Shown piece after piece: positions 28,750 to 37,160 of a stretch of DNA of 64,000 nucleotides. The position numbers and the translations under genes were made by a program. A model generated the notes under the pieces. It saw nothing but the letters and a program-made list of their open reading frames with translations, was not told where the DNA came from and did no database searches. Within the stretch, counting starts at the first letter, position 1; the number at the start of each line of letters is the position of its first letter. This DNA is from Luteolibacter sp. Y139 (lineage in GTDB: Bacteria; Verrucomicrobiota; Verrucomicrobiia; Verrucomicrobiales; Akkermansiaceae): assembly GCF_038066715.1 (NCBI RefSeq), contig NZ_JBBUKT010000003.1:124001-188000 (forward strand). The letters run 5' to 3'.

Positions 28750-29600
28750 TGCCAGCGGAAGGTGAGGGTGAAGGATTTGGCGGAGGCCGGAATCTCGGCA
28801 CTGCCGGTGGAAGACGTGACAGCGACCTTCTCGGCCGCAGCCGTCATCGCCTTGCCAGCATCGAGCTCAAAGCTGCGCTCGATGCCCGTGCCATCGGACA
28901 AGGGCTTGATCGTTTCCGTCCACGTCGCCCCGCCACGTTGATAGCGGAACGAAGGCAAGCCGTCCTTGCCAACACGATAGCCGAGGAACTTCGGTGGAAG
29001 CTCTTCACCAGCGAGCGGCCACGTCAGCGGAAAGCGCGACTCACGATAGATCACTTCGCCCGCGAGCTTCGCCTGCGAACTGCCATTGCCTTTCCAGTAG
29101 CCCCATCCATCGATGAAGCCACCCTTCCACACATAGCGCAGGCGGCATTCACTGGCATCGAAGCAGAACGAAAGATCACCCGGCAACGCCACCGCGATCG
29201 CCGCGGGCGAGGCATCCGGCAAGAAGACCCGCTGCACCTGCGGCCGGCGAACTTGGGAGCCCGCCACGGCAAATGGATCCACGTCCGCCTTCTTCTGCTC
29301 CTTCTTCCCGGCCGCCTGGCCGATGATGTACTTGTGCAGCTCGCGAAGCGTTGGCTCGCCGAGATGGGCCATCGAGGGCATCTCGATCACGCCCTCGCGC
29401 TTGTGATGCGGTGCCACGCACCACTTCACAAAGCCGTCAGGATCCTTGCCGTAGATGCCGGAGATCTCGACCAGCGACGGACCGACGAGCATCTGGTCCA
29501 CCACGTGGCAGGCCGAGCAGTTCATCTGGAAAACCTGCGCCGGCGGGTCCGCCGCGCGAAGCGCCGCGGTAGCGAGGAAAAGGAGGTACAGCGGTTTCAT
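28746..29600 (-). CDS. secreted c-type cytochrome with C-terminal beta domain
   Basis: 284 aa from the ATG ending at 29600, opening the signal peptide MKPLYLLFLATAALRAAD; upstream in-frame sequence is not signal-like. One heme site near residue 30 (MNCSACHVVDQ) and a likely Met ligand in IEMPSMAHLG. After the about 95-residue cytochrome domain a beta-rich domain of about 170 residues follows (RYVWKGGFIDGWGYW, FRYQRGGATWTETIKPL), of a type attached to cytochromes in verrucomicrobial oxidoreductase clusters. Overlaps the next gene by ATGA. Confidence 0.87.
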   Translation of the reverse strand: MKPLYLLFLATAALRAADPPAQVFQMNCSACHVVDQMLVGPSLVEISGIYGKDPDGFVKWCVAPHHKREGVIEMPSMAHLGEPTLRELHKYIIGQAAGKKEQKKADVDPFAVAGSQVRRPQVQRVFLPDASPAAIAVALPGDLSFCFDASECRLRYVWKGGFIDGWGYWKGNGSSQAKLAGEVIYRESRFPLTWPLAGEELPPKFLGYRVGKDGLPSFRYQRGGATWTETIKPLSDGTGIERSFELDAGKAMTAAAEKVAVTSSTGSAEIPASAKSFTLTFRWQ

Positions 29601-29736
29601 GAAGTGCGCCTGAGTCTTGCGGGCTTGCGTGGCCACGCAAGGCTGCGTGCCGAAAATTACAGCTCCCAAATGAGTGGGGAAGAACCCCTTAAACAAACGC
29701 GGCGGCGTTTCCATCCCTCTTCGGAGGGAATATCGA

Positions 29737-30765
29737 TCAGGCCCCGCTTCCGGACCCCAGATCCACGTTCGGAAAGTGTTCCTTGAGGCACTTTTCGCAG
29801 ATCCCGTGGCTGAATTTCGCCTCGCTGTGGCGCTGGATGTAGGCCTCGAGCTGGTGCCATTTCCCCTCCTCGTCGCGGATGTCCTTGCAGTAGCTGCAGG
29901 TCGGCAGAAAGCCACGCAGCACCTTCACCTCCTGCATCGCTTGCTGGAGCGACTCGATCAGCTGCACGTTTTCACGCTCCACCTCCTTGCGGCGCTCGAT
30001 CTCCCGCTGCGCCAGGCTCAGCTCCAGCCGCACCCGGGTGACCTCCTTGAGAATGGCGAGCACCGGGCGGTTTTCGATTTCCATGCCGTTCTTCCCGCTC
30101 TGCCACGCCAGATACCAGTAGAGAAAGGGAAAGGCGAAGATCCCGATCACGAAGCGGCTGATGAAAGTGCCGCTCATGATCTTCAGGTAGTCCGGCGTGC
30201 CGGCGAAGGCCCCGGTGGCGAAAAGCACCACATCCAGCCACAGCACGCCGAGCAAGGTCAGGAAAGCGCGCAGCCACAGCCGCACATTGAGCTTCGGCTG
30301 GCCGAGGAATTCCCACGCAATCGCCAGGAAGATCAGGTCGGCAAAGGCAGCAAATACCGAAGCCGAGTAAATGCGCAGGCTCTGCGGCGGGAAATAACTC
30401 ACACCATCCGGCTGCGAAAGCCGCAGCTGCCAGTGCAGCACCAGCGTCACCACCGGCACCATGACTGAAACCCCGATGATCGTGGAAATCGCAATCCGCG
30501 TCGCTCGCGGGCCGTCGAAGACATAGACCACGAAGACCCCTAACAGGAGCGCGGTGTAGAACACCGTGGACCCCACCATGAAAGACACGCCGGGGATATT
30601 CACCCGCACGCCGGCATCCGTGACCCAGACCATGACTGCGGTCAGGCTGCCGATCAGCGCATAGAAATGGGCAAGTCCGAGACGACTGCGCAGCGAGTGC
30701 GCCCACAAGACGAGGAAATACACGGCGATCGCTTCAGCGATCAGGATCAACAATTCATTCGTCAT
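29737..30765 (-). CDS. multi-span membrane sensor ending in a CSxCK...C-x2-C response-type motif
   Basis: 342 aa from the ATG ending at 30765. About seven hydrophobic segments span residues 1-240. A coiled-coil-like helix (LELSLAQREIERRKEVERENVQLIESL) follows. The tail carries LPTCSYCKDIRDEEGKW, then SHGICEKCLKEHFP, a module otherwise seen at the C-terminus of hybrid kinases, PAS proteins and response regulators (usual form CSSCKKIRDDxGYW...SHGICPxC). Four Cys in two CxxC-type pairs suggest metal binding or redox sensing. No HATPase, GGDEF or receiver domain is present, so output must go through a partner. It stands alone. Confidence 0.75.
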   Translation of the reverse strand: MTNELLILIAEAIAVYFLVLWAHSLRSRLGLAHFYALIGSLTAVMVWVTDAGVRVNIPGVSFMVGSTVFYTALLLGVFVVYVFDGPRATRIAISTIIGVSVMVPVVTLVLHWQLRLSQPDGVSYFPPQSLRIYSASVFAAFADLIFLAIAWEFLGQPKLNVRLWLRAFLTLLGVLWLDVVLFATGAFAGTPDYLKIMSGTFISRFVIGIFAFPFLYWYLAWQSGKNGMEIENRPVLAILKEVTRVRLELSLAQREIERRKEVERENVQLIESLQQAMQEVKVLRGFLPTCSYCKDIRDEEGKWHQLEAYIQRHSEAKFSHGICEKCLKEHFPNVDLGSGSGA

Positions 30766-30870
30766 GCCGGCGTGAGGCGCGGGTCGATGTGTCTCCGCAC
30801 GCGCCGGAAAGCAACCGGCATTTCTCCGGCATGTCATCAAAGAGCCAACCCATTGCTTTCCGCAATGGAA

Positions 30871-31470
30871 TCAGAAGCCACGCCCGCGGCCGCCTCCGCC
30901 GCCGAATCCGCCACCCCCGCGGCCGGCAAAACCACCGCGGTCACGCCGGTTGTCGGGATTGGCCATGCGCTCGGAAATGCTTTGGACCATGGCTTGCTGC
31001 TCGGTGGCATCGAGCGAACCGTCCTTGTTGGTATCCGCGCGGGTGAAGCCGCGCTGCATCGGACCAGTCAGTTCATTCTGCGTGATCAAGCCGTCACCGT
31101 TCGCGTCCTGCTGCTTCAGGCGGGTGGTCATCTGCTCGGCGACGCGGGCGATCCGCTGCTGGCGTGCCTCGTTGCGCTTTGCCTGGGCTTCCTCCGGGGT
31201 AAGGGTCGGCGCCTGTGGAGTGGTCTGCGGGGCAGGAGTTGCAGCAGGCGGTGGCGTTTCCTGAGCCACTGCCGGATCGACAGGCTCCGCTTCGGGCTCA
31301 GGCACTGGCGCGGGCGCGGGCTTCGTTGCTGCCGCAGCTTTGTCCGGCGTGAAGCGCTTGGTGGTTGATGCCGGCTTCGGCTGGGCGGCGGCTTTCGGTT
31401 CCTGTTTCTCGTCGCAGGCGGCCAAGAGCACCGCGGTGACGACCATCCATGGAAGCTTCGTTTTCATCAT
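30871..31470 (-). CDS. EF-hand lipoprotein with Gly/Arg-rich tail
   Basis: 199 aa; two adjacent ATG codons give almost the same protein. Lipobox LLAAC. A Pro/Ala-rich linker (about residues 25-95) leads to two EF-hand loops, DANGDGLITQNE and DTNKDGSLDATE, separated by about 12 helix residues, so paired calcium binding is likely. The tail is Gly/Arg-rich (GGFAGRGGGGFGGGGG). Such EF-hand lipoproteins are common in Planctomycetota and Verrucomicrobiota; function unknown. Confidence 0.85.
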   Translation of the reverse strand: MMKTKLPWMVVTAVLLAACDEKQEPKAAAQPKPASTTKRFTPDKAAAATKPAPAPVPEPEAEPVDPAVAQETPPPAATPAPQTTPQAPTLTPEEAQAKRNEARQQRIARVAEQMTTRLKQQDANGDGLITQNELTGPMQRGFTRADTNKDGSLDATEQQAMVQSISERMANPDNRRDRGGFAGRGGGGFGGGGGRGRGF

Positions 31471-31688
31471 GACCGGTGAGGAGCGAGACGGTGGCCCGGG
31501 GGGAACCAAGCGCTGCAACCGGCGGAAAAACGGAAAGTTGCGGGCGTGATTTGCTTACGTGTCGCTACGGACCAGGGGAAATTCGCCTCGACCCGAAGCT
31601 CCGGAAATGCTTTATACCACCGCGTCCCCAGCACTCCCCATGGACGCGGCACTGACCCCTCCCGGTCAGGACCGCCCGCGAAGTCCCC

Positions 31689-33581
31689 ATGAGTTCCTCG
31701 AACGACGAGACCTGGAGAAAATCCACGGCCTTCGGAGTGCGGCGATTGACCCGGTTGCGGGTCGCAGTCGTTGCCTGCGGATGCCTCTTCGTGCCCTTGC
31801 TCCTCGGTGGCGTGGCCGCGGCGAAGGACTACTATGCCACCACCCAGACCGGCTTCAATGCGCTGAACTCGGCCAATTTCGAGCCCGGTGACCGGATCCT
31901 GCTGGCGGGCGGCACCACCTTCACCGGCACCCTCAATCTCGGCTCGCAGGACACTGGCACGGACGCGCTGGGCAACCTGATCGCCCCCATCCTCATCACC
32001 AGCTACGGCACCGGCCGCGCCACCATCGCCGCTGGTGATGGTGTGGCGATCAACGGCTACAACATCGGCGGGATCGAAATCAGCAACCTCATCCTGACCG
32101 GATCCGGCGTCGCCGCGAATGGCACTACGACCAGCACCAAGAGCGGCATTTCCTTCTACTGCGATGCGCCGGCGAACCTGAAGTTCCGGCACGTCTACAT
32201 CGACAACGTGGAGGTCAGCGGCTTCGGCAGCCGCGGCATTTCCATCGGCGGCTACAATGGCAGCGCGGGTTTCGATGACGTGCGGATCAGCAACTCGAAC
32301 ATCCACGACAACCTTCACGCCGGCATCGAGATCTACGGCTATCCGGGAATCACGAATGCGCTGACCAACGTCACGATCTCGAACTGCAATGTCCACCACC
32401 AGCCGGGCAAGGCGGCCAGCTCGGGGAATACCGGCAGCGGCATCGTGCTCGCCGGCGTCACTGGCGGCGTGGTCGACCATTGCGTGTCCCACGACAACGG
32501 CGCGAACAATACTACCTCGGAAGGTCCCGTCGGCATCTGGGCCTATCACTCGGCCAACATCGTCTTCCAATACAACGAGGTCTACGGCACCCAGACCCTC
32601 GGCGGTGATGGCGGCGGCTTCGACTTCGACATCGGCACCACCAACTCGGTGATGCAGTACAACTACAGCCACGATAACGATGGCGCCGGGTTTCTGCTCT
32701 ATGGCGTCGCCGACCCCGAGGCCAGCACCGGCCATGTGATCCGCTACAATGTCTCCTACAACGACGGCCGCGACTCCGCCTCCGGATCGGCCAGCGGCAT
32801 CAGCCTCTCGAACAACGTCCGAGATCTCTCCGTGTATGGAAACACGGTGCTGCTCCCTGCGCCCTCGGGCAGCACCTCGATCCCCGCGATCAAGTGCGCC
32901 GCCACCAACCAGCAACCGGACCGGATCGTCGTCTCGAACAACAACTTCGTCACCACCGGCGGTTCGCGCCTGGTGAGCCTCTACACGACCGGCACCGTGA
33001 CTTTCGCGGGAAACAATTACTGGTCGAGCGGCAGCACCTTCCTGGTCCAGGACGGCGGGACGAACTACAGCTCGCTCGCTGCGTGGCGCACCGGCAAGGG
33101 ACGTGAGAAACTCAATGGGCTGAACACCGGCTTCAATGTGGATCCGCTGTTCCAAGCGACGCCATCTTCCGGAGGAAGCACGTCCCTCACCTCACCAGCG
33201 GGACTGACAGCCTTCAAGCTGAAGCGTACTTCTCCACTCGTGGACGCAGGCCTCGATCTGAAGGTGAAGTTCGGCATCAACGTGGGACCCACCGACTTCT
33301 TCGGAACGCGGATCGCTCAGGGTGCGGGCTACGAAGTCGGCGCCCATGAGGTCAGCATGGAAGCGCCGGCCATCAAAAGTTTCAGCTTCTCGTCTAACAA
33401 CCGCACGGCGACGCTGCGGTATCAATCGGAGACCGGCACCTCCTTCCTTGTCCGTCGCTCTTCCGATCTTCGCACCTGGACCGACCTGCCCGCCACCGCA
33501 GCTGGCGACGGCAGCGTGATGGAATACACCGACACGCCACCTGCGGGAGTGAAGTGGTTCTACGTGCTGGCGAGAGAGTAG
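31689..33581 (+). CDS. secreted right-handed parallel beta-helix protein
   Basis: 630 aa. The signal peptide is long (Arg-rich n-region to about residue 24, hydrophobic core, cleavage near VAAAKD). Residues about 60-470 have regular beta-helix rungs (GIEISNLILTGSGV, VRISNSNIHDN, GIWAYHSANIVFQYNEVYG), as in pectate-lyase-like and polysaccharide lyase folds; NHxxD-type catalytic residues are not obvious. The last about 75 residues form the beta domain seen at the end of several large proteins of this window (TSFLVRRSSDLRTWTDLP ... FYVLARE). Probably an extracellular polysaccharide-active or adhesive protein. Confidence 0.82.
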   Translation: MSSSNDETWRKSTAFGVRRLTRLRVAVVACGCLFVPLLLGGVAAAKDYYATTQTGFNALNSANFEPGDRILLAGGTTFTGTLNLGSQDTGTDALGNLIAPILITSYGTGRATIAAGDGVAINGYNIGGIEISNLILTGSGVAANGTTTSTKSGISFYCDAPANLKFRHVYIDNVEVSGFGSRGISIGGYNGSAGFDDVRISNSNIHDNLHAGIEIYGYPGITNALTNVTISNCNVHHQPGKAASSGNTGSGIVLAGVTGGVVDHCVSHDNGANNTTSEGPVGIWAYHSANIVFQYNEVYGTQTLGGDGGGFDFDIGTTNSVMQYNYSHDNDGAGFLLYGVADPEASTGHVIRYNVSYNDGRDSASGSASGISLSNNVRDLSVYGNTVLLPAPSGSTSIPAIKCAATNQQPDRIVVSNNNFVTTGGSRLVSLYTTGTVTFAGNNYWSSGSTFLVQDGGTNYSSLAAWRTGKGREKLNGLNTGFNVDPLFQATPSSGGSTSLTSPAGLTAFKLKRTSPLVDAGLDLKVKFGINVGPTDFFGTRIAQGAGYEVGAHEVSMEAPAIKSFSFSSNNRTATLRYQSETGTSFLVRRSSDLRTWTDLPATAAGDGSVMEYTDTPPAGVKWFYVLARE

Positions 33582-33593
33582 GACGAGGCTCTG

Positions 33594-34238
33594 TTAGAAC
33601 CCCGCATCGCGGAGCCGCCCTCCCTGCCGCTCGTCCTCATCGGCCTCTTCATTCCGGCCGAGTTCGCGCAGCAAGGTCGCGCGACGTTCCAGATTTGAAG
33701 GCGTCAGCGGATCCAGCGCCACCATCATGTCGTAGTCGGCCAAGGCCTTCTCCTTGCGTTTCGTGAACGCCAGCAACACGCCGCGCGACTCGTGGTAGGC
33801 ATAGACGCGAGGATCCTTCTGGATGGCGGTGTCGAATTCCTTCAGCGCTTCATCGTTCTTGTTCAGCTTCCACAATGTCAGGCCCCGCTGGTGATGGGCA
33901 TTTGAGCTCGCGGGCTGGTCGGCAATCACACGCGTGAAATCCGCCAATGCCGGCTCGAGCTTGTGCATCTCGTAGTAGGTGCGGCCGCGGGCAAATCGGG
34001 CATCGGTGTACTTGTCGATGAGAGTGAGTGCCTCGGTGAACTTCGCTACCGCCTCGTCACCCTTTGCTTGTTGGAAGAGCTTCAGCCCTTCGTCGTATGC
34101 CTGCTTGGCCTTGGCCCAAGTGATGATGCCGGAGAGCTTTTGGAGCTTCTCTTCTTCCGCGGTGAGTTTGGGTTCTTGGGCGGGAAGAGCGCTTGGAAGA
34201 CAAAATAGGAGCGCTAGCAGAAAGGGAGCTGCTTTCAT
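33594..34238 (-). CDS. secreted tetratricopeptide repeat protein
   Basis: 214 aa from the ATG ending at 34238 (signal peptide MKAAPFLLALLFCLPSALPAQ). About four TPR units follow, with consensus Trp/Leu-Gly-Tyr-Ala-Tyr spacing, for example LKLFQQAKGDEAVAKFTEAL and RGLTLWKLNKNDEALKEFDTAI. Likely a periplasmic scaffold. It converges with the beta-helix gene; its stop codon lies within a TGTTAGAA octamer. Confidence 0.82.
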   Translation of the reverse strand: MKAAPFLLALLFCLPSALPAQEPKLTAEEEKLQKLSGIITWAKAKQAYDEGLKLFQQAKGDEAVAKFTEALTLIDKYTDARFARGRTYYEMHKLEPALADFTRVIADQPASSNAHHQRGLTLWKLNKNDEALKEFDTAIQKDPRVYAYHESRGVLLAFTKRKEKALADYDMMVALDPLTPSNLERRATLLRELGRNEEADEDERQGGRLRDAGF

Positions 34239-34330
34239 GATTGCGGGTATTTTCCTCAACGAGTCCGCAGGAGCAATGAGATTTCCGGCGTCTTCGAATG
34301 CAGTGACGGTCATAGACGCGCCGCTACATA

Positions 34331-34362
34331 AGAAAAACGGCCGGGATTACTCCCGGCCGTTT
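34331..34362 (-). terminator. intrinsic terminator after gnd
   Basis: Perfect 12-bp stem (34335-34346 with 34351-34362), 4-base loop; read on the minus strand it ends in a T-run. It is 27 bases beyond the gnd stop. Confidence 0.92.
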
Positions 34363-34388
34363 GAGGAAACGTTAGGCTCTCAGCCTTC

Positions 34389-35807
34389 TCAGCCGATGAC
34401 TTCCGGCCATTCGGTGTGGAAGAACTCACCGCGTGGCTTGTCGGCGCGCTCGTAGGTGTGGGCACCGAAGAAGTCGCGCTGGGCCTGGAGCAGGTTCGCG
34501 GGCAGCACGGCGCTACGATAGCTATCGTAGTAGCCGAGCGAGGCCGAGAACGCTGGAACCGGGATACCGGCGAGGGTGGCGGTGGCGATGACTTCGCGCC
34601 AGTTCTGCTGGAACTCGTTGAGGAGGTTCGTGAAGAACGGAGCAAGCATCAGGTTGCTCAGGCTTGGATCCGAGCGGTAGGCGTTCGTGATGTCGTTCAG
34701 GAAGCGGGCGCGGATGATGCAACCACCGCGCCAGATGGCGGCGATCTTGCCGAGGTCGAGACCCCAGTTCTTTTCCTTGCCCATGGCGGCGATCAGGTCG
34801 AGGCCCTGTGCGTAGGAGATGATCTTCGAGGCGAAGAGTGCGTCGTGAACCTTCTTCACGAGTGCTGCCTTCTCGGCGGAGATCTCGGCCTTCGGGCCTT
34901 CGAGCTTGGTGGAGGCAGCGACGCGGGCGTCCTTCATGGAGGACAGGATGCGCGCTTCCACGGCGGCATTGATGGTGGAGATCACGACGGCGTTTTCGAC
35001 CGCGTTCATGATGGTCCACTTGCCGGTGCCCTTCTGGCCGGCGGTGTCGAGGATGAGGTCCACGAGCGGCTTGCCGGTTTCCGGATCGACCTGTTCGAAG
35101 ATCTTCGAGGTGATCTGGATGAGGTAGCTCTCGAGGTCGCCATTGTTCCAGTCGGTGAAGACGGTGGCGAGTTCGGCCGGGGTGAAGCCCGCGGCCTTGA
35201 AGATGTTGTAGGCTTCGCAGATGAGCTGCATGTCGCCGTACTCGATGCCGTTGTGGATCATCTTCACATAGTGACCGGCACCGCCGGGACCGATGTGGAT
35301 CACGCAAGGCTCGCCATCAACCTTGGCGGCGATGGATTCGAAGATCGGCTTCATCACGTCCCACGTGGAGGCAGGGCCACCGGGCATGATGGACGGACCC
35401 TTGCGGGCGCCTTCTTCACCACCGGAAACGCCGGCACCGATGAAGCGGAAGCCAAGATCGCCGAGCCACTTGTCGCGGCGCTCGGTATCGGTGTAGAGCG
35501 AGTTGCCGCCGTCGATGATGATGTCGCCCTTATCAAGCAACGGGATGAGGCTCTCGATGACCGCGTCCACGGGACCACCAGCCTTGACCATGATCATGAT
35601 CTTGCGCGGGGAAGCGAGGGACTGGACGAACTCCTCGAGCGACTTGGAGCCGACGAGCTTCTTGTCCGGATGCTTGCTGACGAATTCGTCGGTGACCGAG
35701 GTGGTGCGGTTGTAGACGGACACCTGGAAGCCGCGGGATTCCACGTTCAGGACGAGGTTCTGGCCCATGACGGCCAGGCCGATGAGGCCGAAATCACTGT
35801 TACTCAT
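34389..35807 (-). CDS. gnd: 6-phosphogluconate dehydrogenase (NADP, decarboxylating)
   Basis: 472 aa, normal length, from the ATG ending at 35807 (MSNSDFGLIGLAVMGQNL, the NADP-binding Rossmann motif). The active-site blocks GVSGGEEGARKGPSIMPGG and HYVKMIHNGIEYGDMQ, with catalytic Lys, are intact, as is KGTGKWT. It oxidises 6-phosphogluconate to ribulose 5-phosphate and CO2 in the pentose phosphate pathway. Divergent from pgsA with about 100 bases between starts. Confidence 0.97.
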   Translation of the reverse strand: MSNSDFGLIGLAVMGQNLVLNVESRGFQVSVYNRTTSVTDEFVSKHPDKKLVGSKSLEEFVQSLASPRKIMIMVKAGGPVDAVIESLIPLLDKGDIIIDGGNSLYTDTERRDKWLGDLGFRFIGAGVSGGEEGARKGPSIMPGGPASTWDVMKPIFESIAAKVDGEPCVIHIGPGGAGHYVKMIHNGIEYGDMQLICEAYNIFKAAGFTPAELATVFTDWNNGDLESYLIQITSKIFEQVDPETGKPLVDLILDTAGQKGTGKWTIMNAVENAVVISTINAAVEARILSSMKDARVAASTKLEGPKAEISAEKAALVKKVHDALFASKIISYAQGLDLIAAMGKEKNWGLDLGKIAAIWRGGCIIRARFLNDITNAYRSDPSLSNLMLAPFFTNLLNEFQQNWREVIATATLAGIPVPAFSASLGYYDSYRSAVLPANLLQAQRDFFGAHTYERADKPRGEFFHTEWPEVIG

Positions 35808-35907
35808 GATCTTGAAACGGTTCGGGAAACGAGGGCCGTGTAAGGAACCCGGAGCCATGGTGCAACCCCTTGTTGCCATGCTGCCATGCATTCCCCACAT
35901 TCGCGCC

Positions 35908-36498
35908 GTGAACTTGCCCAATGCGATCACAGTCTCCCGTTTGATCCTGACGGCAATTTTCGTGATCGCCGTGGGTTTCCCGGGAACCGCAGGCCACGTG
36001 GTGGCGCTGATCACGTTCTCGGTGGCCGCAGCCACGGACTGGCTGGATGGCTACCTCGCGAGGAAGCTGGGAATGGTCACGCCGCTCGGAAAACTGCTCG
36101 ATCCGCTGGCCGACAAAATCCTGGTGTGTGCGGCGTTCGTGTATTTTTCCGCCCAACCGGTAGGCGGCTACCATTGTCCGGTGTGGATCACCGCCACGAT
36201 CATCGCGCGTGAGTTCCTTGTGACGGGATTGCGACAAATCGCGGTCGAAGCGGGCCAAGTGCTGGCGGCGGACAATCTCGGCAAATGGAAGACCACCTTC
36301 CAGCTCACCTACTGCATCACCGGACTGGTGTGGCTGACCTTCCGTGCAAGCGAAGGCGGACTTGCCGGGCTGCTGGCCAATCTCTCGAAGCCCACCGGCT
36401 GGCTGATGCCGGTTTCGCTGTGGACGGCAGTAGCGCTCACCTTGATCTCCGGTTCCAACTACGTGTGGAGCAGCAGGAATTTGCTGAAGGCGCGGTAA
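35908..36498 (+). CDS. pgsA: CDP-diacylglycerol-glycerol-3-phosphate 3-phosphatidyltransferase
   Basis: 196 aa from the GTG at 35908, chosen because VNLPNAITVSRLIL is the classic PgsA N-terminus; ATGs at 35857 and 35878 are in frame but would add unusual sequence. The CDP-alcohol phosphatidyltransferase signature is complete: DWLDGYLARK..G..LDPLADK. Five to six TM helices. It makes phosphatidylglycerol phosphate in the inner membrane. No clear terminator follows; a weak inverted repeat is at 36533-36557. Confidence 0.93.
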   Translation: MNLPNAITVSRLILTAIFVIAVGFPGTAGHVVALITFSVAAATDWLDGYLARKLGMVTPLGKLLDPLADKILVCAAFVYFSAQPVGGYHCPVWITATIIAREFLVTGLRQIAVEAGQVLAADNLGKWKTTFQLTYCITGLVWLTFRASEGGLAGLLANLSKPTGWLMPVSLWTAVALTLISGSNYVWSSRNLLKAR

Positions 36499-36580
36499 AA
36501 GCGGATGCCAGAGGTGCGGCATGCACTTCACTATTCCCGAATGCCTATATTGGGAATTACGGGAGTAACTTGATCGCGGA

Positions 36581-37147
36581 TCAGAGCTTCTCCCGGATCT
36601 GCGCCAGCACCGAGTCAAACGCCAGACCCTCGGCATCCGGCTCGCGGCTGGTGGAAACGAAACGCGGAATCACGCCGGGTGGCACGCCGAGCCGGTGATC
36701 CATTTTCTCCGGTTCGAAATCCGGATAGAGGTCCGCACGGTGATACTGGATGGCGAGGCCCACCGAATGTAGGTCGAAGCCATTCCGCTTCGTGTTGTCG
36801 GAGAGCCGCATCAGGCTGTCCCACGTCATCTTGAACTTGGCCGGATCGACATCGACCACGAAGACGATACCCGCCGCATCGCGGACCAGCAGTTCCTCCG
36901 CGGCATTGTACTCCACGCGGCCGGTCAGCGAGTGAACGGCCACCTTGAGAAAGCGGCCGTCCGGCAGGGTGTGCGGCTCGATCCACTCGACGCGATGCAC
37001 ATGCACCGCGCCAACGGAATGCTCGCGGACGGTCGCAGTGCCGAAGCGGCCGGCGATGGCGCGCAAAACGGCCAGCTTGCCGGTGTCGGCCGCCCCGGTG
37101 AGGGCGACCTTCACGGATACCTGCCGGCCATTTTGCTGGACCGTCAT
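36581..37147 (-). CDS. MglA-like small GTPase homologue with degenerate nucleotide motifs
   Basis: 188 aa. Aligns by eye along its length with MglA, the cell-polarity Ras-like GTPase: VKVALTGAADTGKLAVLRAI over the P-loop, SLTGRVEYNAAEELLVRDA over the G3/switch II region (VPGQVFYDASRKLIL in MglA), GIVFVVDVD, and AIQYHRADL over VIQYNKRDL. Key residues have drifted: the P-loop is GxxxxGKL instead of GK(S/T), and the NKxD guanine-specificity motif is HRAD (136-139). It may therefore bind nucleotide weakly or not at all, acting as a pseudo-GTPase. It lies 13 bases after a roadblock-like gene, the same order as mglB-mglA. Confidence 0.8.
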   Translation of the reverse strand: MTVQQNGRQVSVKVALTGAADTGKLAVLRAIAGRFGTATVREHSVGAVHVHRVEWIEPHTLPDGRFLKVAVHSLTGRVEYNAAEELLVRDAAGIVFVVDVDPAKFKMTWDSLMRLSDNTKRNGFDLHSVGLAIQYHRADLYPDFEPEKMDHRLGVPPGVIPRFVSTSREPDAEGLAFDSVLAQIREKL

Positions 37148-37160
37148 GCCGGCGACGGCG

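Noticed and set aside
29713-29730. UUCG-type hairpin after the sensor gene as a terminator
   Set aside because: Stable 6-bp stem, but no T-run on either strand.
34416-35843. 475-codon plus-strand frame opposite gnd
   Set aside because: Antisense shadow of gnd, no recognisable domain.
36533-36557. Inverted repeat ATTCCC/GGGAAT after pgsA
   Set aside because: Only 6 bp with a 13-base loop; likely chance.
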